Assembly (NCBI GenBank): GCA_963995505.1
Contig: OZ023183.1
Location: 13,202,671 to 13,266,670, forward strand
Reading direction: 5' to 3'
Length of the DNA: 64,000 nt
Source: Hypericum androsaemum
Lineage: Eukaryota > Streptophyta > Magnoliopsida > Malpighiales > Hypericaceae
Made by a program: the position numbers and the translations under genes. Positions 56,840 to 64,000 of the stretch are shown piece by piece; within the stretch, counting starts at the first letter, position 1; every line of letters starts with the position of its first letter. Below the pieces are notes generated by a model. That model searched no databases. It had not been told where the DNA came from and saw nothing but the letters and a program-made list of their open reading frames with translations.

Positions 56840-59683
56840 CATTTATGGTTCTACTTGCAGTAGCTGTGATTCCAGATCCAGAAGCCCCTCAAGTTCCTCT
56901 TCCAAGACCTCCTCTGGCAGCTCAAACTCTTCCAACAGCTCCCCTTCCTCCCGTCCCCCTGAGTGTTCCAAATTTTAGAGCTCCAACGATCCCACTGGTA
57001 GAAGCTTCGTTGGTCTGGGAGGACATGTCACCGGGAATCAATGGTCCTCCAAATGACTACAAATCAAACATGACAAAGAAAAATTTAAAAAGTGAAAATC
57101 GTGCAACTTTATTTTGTGGAAAATAATAGATAAACTAGACAAATACCTCTTGGACATGTGGTCCCGTGCTTCCTTGGCTAGGTCCAAATTTGACTCCTTT
57201 TTTGGCTTTTTGTCGCAACAAAACTCATCAAATAATATTAAAAGTTGAACAGGTACACATAACGCAAAACCTTGTAAGTGGAGGAGGGAGGTAAGTATCA
57301 AAACTCTCCCCTGGTTCCAGATCTGCTTCTGGGAAGGGATGGACAGTCAACTCATATGTCTTCTTCTAGATATCTACCTTGAAGTAGTCATGAACATAAT
57401 TCTAAAGATCACCACCAATTGAAACCACAACAGCACCAACATGGATACATGGTACACCGCTTAGGTGCCATACATTGTAGGAACAGGTTTCACCTCTCAA
57501 CTCAACAACATATCTTTTTCTTTCACAAAGAACCTCAAATTCCAAGTTTGCTGGCAGAATTTGACTCTTTCTACAATCAGTACTCAGTATAATCAACTCC
57601 TTCATGATATTTGGACACATTTTAGTCTTGCATTTAGAAGCCATCTCATATCTTTTATGCTGCCTTGTCATCACTTTCTGCCTTAGATTGTCTAGAAGCT
57701 CAACTATTGGATAATCCTTTATCTTTAATATCCAATTATTGAAAGATTCTACCAAGTTATTTGTCACATCTATACACTTGATATAATCATCAAATGCATA
57801 CCTTGACCACTTCTCATATGGGAGTTTATCAAGCTAAGCTGCTGAAGATATTATTTCACCATTTATCATCTTTGGTGGAATATTCTCTAATCTCAGATGT
57901 GCCATAATCTTGTTGAAATCTGGTCTTGTTGTTGAATATGCCAACTCCCATAAAAAACTTTCAAGATCCACGCCTCTGTAGGTAGCAAAAAGGTTAGTTG
58001 AAATATGCTTTGCACACCTTTTATGCCTTGCATTAGGAAAGGTAGCTTCTATCTGATCTCCAAGTCCCTACAAATAAATTGAAGTTTGTTAGATTCTTTA
58101 TCAAATAGATAGACAAATATAACTTTGAAAAGTATAAGAGCTACTTTTTGACCATCACTCATTATTGTCAAGACCTTGCCACTTGTGTGTTGTCCCACTG
58201 CTTCGTGTAGGAGCTCCATAAACCAGGTCCAGTTTGCTCTATTTTTCTTATCCATAATTGCCCAAGCAACTCAAACTATTTCATTGTCTCCATCAAGTCC
58301 AATTGAAAACAGTAAGATGCCTCCAAAGGGACCTTTCAAATGACAGCTATCAACTCCAATGAAAGGCCTGTATCCATTCATGAACCCCTACTTCAGCGCA
58401 TGCAGACTTACAAACACTCTCCAAAATGTGATAGGCTCGTTCGTGTTGGTCCTCGTATGTCCTTGTAGCTTAATAATGGATCATGGGTTCAGTGCTAGTA
58501 GCAACTCACAGTAAGCATGGAGACGGGCATATGATTCTACATGAGAACCTTGTCTATCCTTCCTCGCATGCGCCTTGGCTCTCCATAATTTCCAGTTGCG
58601 AGGCTTGACACTCCACTTATTCAATGCAGCCCTTATTCTTGTATTACTCAAGTTTTGGTTTGCATCTAACAGATCCCTATTCTTTCTAGAGATACATTTT
58701 GGGGTAGCCCAATGATCTTTCACAACCCGTAGACAAGTGTGTTCATCCTGTAATGTCTTGACCATGAATTTTTTAGAACCAGACAACACAGATGCATGAA
58801 TCCTCCAAGGAAAATTGCTGTTAAACCTTGCTGTCAACCTAACTCGGTCATTCTTCTAAAACCTAATATTATATACACCTTTAATAGCATAATCTTTCAA
58901 GATCTATCTGAATTCTTCAACATCCTTGAATGTTTGTCTGACAGTGAATATGATTGCCTGCCCTTCCTGGGGCCTAAACATCATCTCTCCATAATTATAA
59001 ATTAGGTCCTTCTTGATCTTCTTTCTCTCTGATTGATCAACTATGTGATCATCACTGTCTGTCTGACTATCATTTAAATGCATGTTATTGTAGTCTACCT
59101 CTCCAAATTCAAAACTATCCTCACTATTTGTGAATGACTCACTACTCAGTGTGTCATCCTCTACATCAGATAAAATGTTAAAAGTTTCATCACTTTCATC
59201 AGCTACAACACCAGTTTTAAAACCATCCTCTACATTAGCATGTACATCAGTCTCTACACCAGGCTCTACATCATCAAAGACATCACCCTCTACACCATCC
59301 TCATTGGCACCATCAACATCAGTTCTGTCATCTGAAGGCCAACACAGCTTCGGGATCGTTACATGTAAGTCCCGACAAAACAACAATTTCCCCTTTGGGG
59401 ATGTAGCAGCAAGGAGCACACCACTTTCCTGAGGATGAACATAAATCTGAATGACTTCATCCCATTTGTGCTTTTCGAACATAAATATGACATCATTATC
59501 ACTAGCAATTTTCCATCCCTCTTCAAGGCTAAACTTGGACCATGAACTTTCAATCTCAAACAAAAATGCAGTGTATGCATCTTCAACAAGAGTTTTGAAA
59601 TTATAACGACCAGGGTCTATATTGTCCATAAACTGAGATTTACCATTGAGAACGAACTCTAAACTGTGCACCCTTCCATCCAT
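56840..59683 (-). pseudogene. MURA-like MULE transposase (broken)
   Basis: Starts at the ATG at 59683 (MDGRVHSLEFVLNGK), with an N-terminal domain and an acidic linker to 58904. After two in-frame TAGs it continues with the MuDR-type region (FPWRIHASVL, EHTCLRVVKDHWAT). The DDE catalytic core lies at about 58380-58150 (GVDSCHLKGPFGG, GLDGDNEIV, AWAIMDKKNRANW and a second Asp in LTIMSDGQK). The C-terminal part (NLVESFNNWILKIKDYP) has a SWIM-type zinc finger, CSYNVWHLSGVPCIH, in which the second Cys is Tyr. A Gly/Pro-rich tail follows at 56845-57060. At least four stops or frame breaks are present. The reading order confirms an initially complete ~900-residue protein. Confidence 0.85.
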
Positions 59684-60129
59684 CTTCTAGTAAATCCAGC
59701 AGAATCGGTCAAAAATTTCTGGGTCTTAGGGTTTCCCCAAACCAAATTGGGAAAAACCCTAGCCGAGTGAAACTACAGAAACTAACAACGGTAGGTGGGT
59801 CGAGGAGAGAAGAGGGAGGCCATGGCATTGGGTAGAGGTCGGGGTGAATGGAGAGGGAGAACGGAGAGTCAGGAGAGATCAACAATCGTGGTTTCGAGAG
59901 ATAAGTGTAACTAGGGCGAATTTATCAAATTAAGACAGTAAAAGATTATAAAGGTGGGTATTTTGTCTTTTCAAGTGGCCCTTCGCCAGAGAAAATTAAA
60001 TATTTTGATGCCAGGGACCCCAAAGAATAATAAAATCAAAGAAGGGGATGTCATAATATTTTTCGAAATTAGAGAGACTAAATCATCGATTAAGTCAAAC
60101 AAGATGTATACTACAGTAATTTGTCCTAG

Positions 60130-61149
60130 TTTTTATGCATAAAATATAAACATGTCAAGCTCATAGAAAACATACACAGCTAGTCATGTGTCAGTTAGAA
60201 ATTTCCATCCAACTCAAATAAGAAATATTTAATCGGATAATTTATTGCGAGTTACATTTTTTATTCAATACAAATAATAAAATGTCCTCAATATTAAAAA
60301 AAATCAATGATTAAATGGTACACATAAAATACTTTTATGTTCTCCATATTATTACTAGAATATTTACACTGTTGCGTTTCAAAATTTTGAATTCAAGATT
60401 TTTTTTAACAACGCATGAGTTGATTAATGTGCTTGTTTGTTCCATTGTAGCTACTTCTATACAGGATAATCAGTTATTGCTTGAAATTTGAGAGTAGTAG
60501 TGAGTACGGTTCGGTTTCACAGTATTTTACCAAAAATAAAACCGAACCACTTTTTTAAAACAATATTTTGCAATCGTCGGAGTTGCGGTGTGGCAGAGTT
60601 GGTTCGGTATTGTAGTTTGAAACCACACGAGACCCAATTCTGTTTTAAGATAAGAAAAGTCCATTTTAGTTGGCCCAAACATAAAATTTTTAATTTTTCC
60701 ACTCGATCTAATCATAAAATAAGGGCACTAGTCATTCAGTCCAATCACAAATAAGGATAACAGCCATTCAAGTCTCCTATTCCATAAATATTAAGATTCA
60801 AAAACAAGAAATTCAAGTTGAACAAGTTCAGCAAACTCAATTACAACAGCCTTCATTCAAGCCAAATTACGACAGCTTTCAACACCAAATTGCAGCAGTA
60901 AGAAAATTCATTAAATTATAGCAGTCTAGAGCGCCAAATTGTAGCCTGCAAGCATCAAACAACCATCAAACAGCCATCAAAACAGTCAAACTAAACAAGA
61001 ATGCAACAAGTTAAACTCTAATTACATTTGTAGCATCCATCAAACATCCATCATTAGACGTTAGCCGTCATCTTCTCGTTCAAATTTCTCTTCAAGTTCT
61101 GCAATAACACAAAAAAATATTATAATTTATATGTATTATGAGTTAAGAC
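60130..61149. other. Non-coding region with a small hairpin
   Basis: At 60505-60549 TACGGTTCGGTTT and AAACCGAACCA form an inverted pair, as in the subterminal parts of small hAT-type elements. The stretch from 60830 to 61030 is rich in repeated CAA/CAG words. No gene seen. Confidence 0.45.
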
Positions 61150-61240
61150 CATAGCTGTCAAAGCGGGTGACGCGGCGCGGCGCGACCAACCCTAAACACG
61201 ATGCGGCGTGGAGCAGAACGGGCGTTATTTACTGTGACGT
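61150..61240 (+). mobile_element. Probable hAT-type terminus
   Basis: CATAGCTGTCAAAGCGGGTG followed by a GC-rich CGCGGCGCGGCGCG stretch resembles the 5' termini of many plant hAT elements (the C(A/T)xxGxxGTCAAA pattern). The partner end was not found in the window. A BED finger exon on the minus strand at 63.4-63.8 kb could belong to the same element. Confidence 0.4.
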
Positions 61241-61450
61241 GGACAATAATACAATTATTCATAACTAGAAATAATTACTTACAAATATTCATAATTAGAA
61301 ATAAATATTTACAAATATTCATAATTAAAAACAAAAGTCAATGCAACAAAGCAAAACATACTTGCAAATGCCAATAAAATTTAAGGAAATAAATAATTAA
61401 AGACTCTAAGACTTAAAGTAACTAAACATCAAAACTAGACAAAAATTTTA

Positions 61451-62849
61451 GGGCAAATTACCCTGACGTCCCTGTACTTTGGTCACCCTCCCCCTAGGGT
61501 CCTTGGATTTTGAAAAATGATTTTTTCATCCCTAAGTTTTGATGATAATAGACTATCGGGTCCCTGGAGCTAGAATATTCCATATTCTCCGGCGATACCC
61601 CATTTGAAAAGATCAAAATGCCCTCCCACTTCATCTTTAACCTCTTAAACACACCAAGAACACCAACCAAGAACAAATTACTAAACCCATAAATTAACAT
61701 CCAGAAATCAACCAAAATTCAACCAAAAGTAGTTGCTCCACCCCATACGCTAACCCGACCCGACCTCACTAACCCGACCTCCGGACCTCCGGACCACCCG
61801 ATGACCCAATTTCTGAGTGAAGAGTTGGGGTGCGACAGTAGTTGCTCCACCCCGTACACTAGTGCCCCTTCGAGCCCGAGTCGACCCGGACCTGCTTTCT
61901 TCTATAGCTGCCCGCCCAGCCCAATGCACTTCTCCTCCATGGGCGGTGGTAGTTTCTTTGCATCGTCCCCCCCGCCACGTGAGTTTGGCGAGTTTGAGTT
62001 CTTGTCAGGCGGGTTATCGTCATCTGGGTTGAGCTCGGCCGACGAGCTCTTCCTGAATGGGCAGATCCGTCCCATGGAGCTTTCGACCCACCTGGAGAGC
62101 CCTTAGGTGCTGGATCTCGACAACGAAGGAGAGAGGACCAGATCCATGTCTCCATTTAGGAGCTCATCTTTCGGGTTCCTTGGCGAGGAGGGAGTGGAGG
62201 GTCGCATAAAGATCGAGTCTTTCTATGATGGGTCTCGTAAAGTTGGGGACTTGGGGTCGGAAAGTGGTTGCATTGGTAAGGGAGATGGGAGTGGAGGTGG
62301 GTCTGACTCAGGGGAGGGTACTAATTTTAGGTCCTCATCATCTGGGAGGAACTCTAGAGGTGGGAGTTTTTGAAGGATCTTCTTCTCTAAAGGAGCAAAA
62401 GTGAAGGAAGGAGGAGTAGCAACAGCAACAAGTTCTAGTCCAACATTTCATTTCCCCTGGAACTTAATGTTCTTTAGTTTCTGGAATTTCTTTTGGAAAT
62501 TTTTTCATTTTTGGCTTAAAGTTGTGATTTTGTGTTGGTGTTCTTGAGTTTAATTTTGATTGTTAGTTGATTTTCTGGGTTGGTTATTTTGAGTTTGGTA
62601 TTTTTGAGTTCTTTTTTTGAATCCTTGATATTCAAGAGATTGAAGGATAAATAATTTTTATTTTATTTTAGTGGGAGAGTATTTTGGTCATTTCAGGTGA
62701 GGGTTCACCAGAGAATATAGAATATTCCGGCTCCAGGGACCCGATAGTCTATTATTATCAAAACTTAGGGACGGAAAAATCATTTTCCAAAATTCAGGGA
62801 TCCTAAGGGGAGGGCGACCAAAGTACAGGGACGTGAGGGTAATTTGCCC
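61451..62849 (+). mobile_element. Pack-MULE carrying a DUF1645-type gene
   Basis: A perfect 9 bp duplication, AAAATTTTA (61442-61450 and 62850-62858), brackets ~190 bp inverted repeats that start GGGCAAATTACCCT. The TIR interiors share GGGTCCCTGG and the TTTGAAAAGA region with the TIRs of the MULE at 55.8-60.1 kb, so the two belong to related families. No transposase is inside; instead there is host-gene sequence. This is the definition of a Pack-MULE. Confidence 0.9.
61801..62373 (+). pseudogene. DUF1645-like gene captured in the Pack-MULE
   Basis: From the ATG at 61801 (MTQFLSEELGCDSSCSTPY) the frame follows plant DUF1645 proteins: a Ser/Pro-rich start (SAPSSPSRPGPAFFYSCPPS), EFEFLSGGLSS, the conserved SSADELFLNGQIRPMELSTH, and an acidic LDLDNEGE. 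A TAG at 62104-62106 stands where the family usually has a Gln, as CAG to TAG would give. Near 62355 the frame shifts; the conserved C-terminal WEFLKDLLL and RSKSEG then read in another frame. The family is nuclear and of unknown biochemical role. A 20 bp stretch at the start (AGTAGTTGCTCCACCCC) is duplicated upstream at 61727. Confidence 0.75.
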
Positions 62850-62858
62850 AAAATTTTA

Positions 62859-63360
62859 ACATGAAAATCATTAGATGGCCCAATATTGGATGATTGAAAG
62901 AATATAAGAAGTCGGAGATGTTACATGCTAAGGTGGCAACATATATTGACGTGGCAAGGCTAGAATTAAAGTGGTGTAGAAGTCATTAGATATAAAAAAG
63001 AATAACATTGTACAAAGGTATTCTTTTTCACATTTCTCTCTCTTCCTCTATTCCCCTCTTCTCTCTCTACAGTTCTTCTTCCTTTCTTGATTTTCTTAAG
63101 TTCTTAGTGAGGTTCAAAAATGAAAAAGAAGGTGAGGGAGGAAGCTTTCGAAGACAGAAGAGAGGAGGAAGAAAAGACCAAGTGGGACTGCCGTCTGTGA
63201 AGAGAAAAGGTAGGTACTTGAGTTCTTTTTCCTAAAGTTACAAAATACCCCTCAAAAAATTTAAAAATCGAGGTCAACGTCACTGATTTCGGGTGGAGCG
63301 GCCACCCCACTCCACGTCGGTCGCTCCGGCCGCATCGCCCATTGCCAAATTTTTGTGACC
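62859..63360. other. Flank of the Pack-MULE, no gene seen
   Basis: CT-rich stretch at 63025-63090, then an open but domain-free stretch. No support for a gene. It may be internal sequence of a hAT-type element. Confidence 0.45.
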
Positions 63361-63371
63361 CTCTTCTTGAC

Positions 63372-63783
63372 TAAAGGCAACAGCTTAAGCTTACACACAC
63401 CACAACCCTTTTCAGCAGTTCAAACGACAATGTAGTTTATTTCTAAATCTTGTTTATCAAATTTCTTACACCTCTCTAATAAGTAATTTTTCAAAGTAGT
63501 AGTATCATTTCTCTTAGGATTAGTAGCAAACTGTTGACCACAATAGTTGTAAATAGCATATTCTTCACCTTTCTTACAATTCAGAGCTCTTTTAAAACGA
63601 TTCCAAACATCACTTGATTTTCTCATACTTTTACTAGACTCGGACTCGCTATTTGAGGTAGCAAACGACTTTCTTTTGGAAGACAGAGGAGGCTTACCGG
63701 GATCATTTTGATGTCCAACATCACTTGGCCCATTAACTTCTACCTCTTCATTGTTCTCTTTTTGTACATCATCATCATTTACC
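63372..63783 (-). pseudogene. BED zinc finger exon of a hAT-like transposase (partial)
   Basis: Read leftwards from a likely splice acceptor at about 63784 (TTATGTTAG before GTAAATGATG). An acidic, Ser-rich lead (SSKRKSFATSNSESESSKS) is followed by a BED finger, SSDVWNRFKRALN, YNYCGQQFATN, TTTLKNYLLERCKKF. The first Cys (YNYC for CNYC) and the His (NYLLERC for NHLLERC) are both Tyr, as single G-to-A and C-to-T changes would give, so zinc binding is lost. BED fingers start hAT transposases; the catalytic part would lie to the left and is not present, perhaps replaced by or lost near the Pack-MULE. The family assignment is good; element limits are unknown. Confidence 0.65.
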
Positions 63784-64000
63784 TAACATAAGTAACACAA
63801 ACAGTAAAAGAAATATGAAAAAATCAAACAGAAACTTGGGACATGCCTTTTTCTAACAAATCAAGCAACAAAAAAATATTACATTAGCCACAAACATTAC
63901 GATTAACACACAAGTCATTTATGTAAAAATAAGAGCTTCATTGACCACTAACATTACGATCAACCACTAACATAATCACTAAAGTCTAGAGTACCAATCA
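63784..64000. other. AT-rich window end
   Basis: Contains a small direct repeat, CCACTAACATTACGATCAAC and relatives (ACATTAGCCACAAACATTACGATTAAC). Probably the intron upstream of the BED exon. Confidence 0.4.

Larger units (their letters stand above)
55788..60127 (-). mobile_element. Mutator-like element (MULE) with ~195 bp TIRs
   Basis: Long inverted repeats lie at 55788-55985 and 59935-60127, starting AGGACAAATTA on both sides and sharing, for example, TTGACTTAATCGA and CACTTGAAAAGACAAAA. Inside are a MURA-like transposase on the minus strand and a GRF zinc-finger ORF on the plus strand. The flanks do not give a perfect 9 bp duplication. Several in-frame stops show it is no longer autonomous. 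Confidence 0.85.

Noticed and set aside
56845..57126. Pro-rich plus-strand ORF as a host gene
   Set aside because: It is opposite the Gly-rich transposase tail and has no signal peptide or domain.
59130..59432. Ser/Thr-rich plus-strand ORF in the MULE
   Set aside because: It is the complement of the acidic linker of the transposase, which gives Ser/Thr/Pro-rich antisense reading.
55779..60136. A 9 bp target duplication for the large MULE
   Set aside because: Flanks ATAGATTTT and AGTTTTTAT do not match well enough to claim one.

Overview
This window is plant nuclear DNA, almost certainly from a dicot. The evidence is a spliced gene with plant-type introns, phytocystatin and subtilase relics, plant-type Copia, L1, MULE and hAT elements, plant SINEs, and a piece of plastid psaB. 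I cannot name the species. Only one host gene looks intact, a 16-exon ELG1/ATAD5 homologue at 45.2-51.9 kb. Nearly everything else is transposable elements, often nested, and host-gene relics they have broken or carried.

Layout. 0-5 kb: two tandem phytocystatin copies on the minus strand. One has an in-frame stop; the other is split by a SINE and by a 1.16 kb A-tailed retroposon, each with 15-16 bp target-site duplications (TSDs). 5-10.4 kb: a decayed Copia relic, an RNase H fragment, a plastid psaB insert and a 617 bp foldback element. 11.1-26.5 kb: one subtilase pseudogene cut into four pieces by three LTR elements (2.85, 7.93 and 2.49 kb), each flanked by a clean 5 bp TSD. The middle one is a Copia element whose 5' end is a tandem mosaic of LTR and gag. 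27-37 kb: an L1-type LINE relic split by a SINE, an AT-rich MITE-like unit and a 7.1 kb TIR-bounded composite. That composite holds a second L1, itself containing a 1.28 kb LTR element and another SINE. 37-41.5 kb: a decayed LTR element containing PPR-like and AP-4 sigma-like gene fragments. 42-44.3 kb: an LTR-like GC-rich region with minisatellites.

45-52 kb: the ATAD5/ELG1 gene on the plus strand. It is predicted to encode the large subunit of an RFC-like complex that unloads PCNA. All exon phases agree, giving 1,232 residues. 54-56 kb: a ~400 bp direct repeat around a small signal-peptide-like ORF. 55.8-60.1 kb: a Mutator-like element with ~195 bp TIRs, a decayed MURA-like transposase on the minus strand and a GRF zinc-finger ORF on the plus strand. 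61.5-62.8 kb: a Pack-MULE with related TIRs and a perfect 9 bp TSD that carries a DUF1645-type gene. The window ends in a BED zinc-finger (hAT-like) exon.

The genes do not form a pathway. The main content is a readable insertion history: TSDs give order, and many element ORFs are broken by C-to-T or G-to-A type stops, as expected for decay of methylated, silenced DNA. I saw no tRNA, rRNA or CRISPR array.
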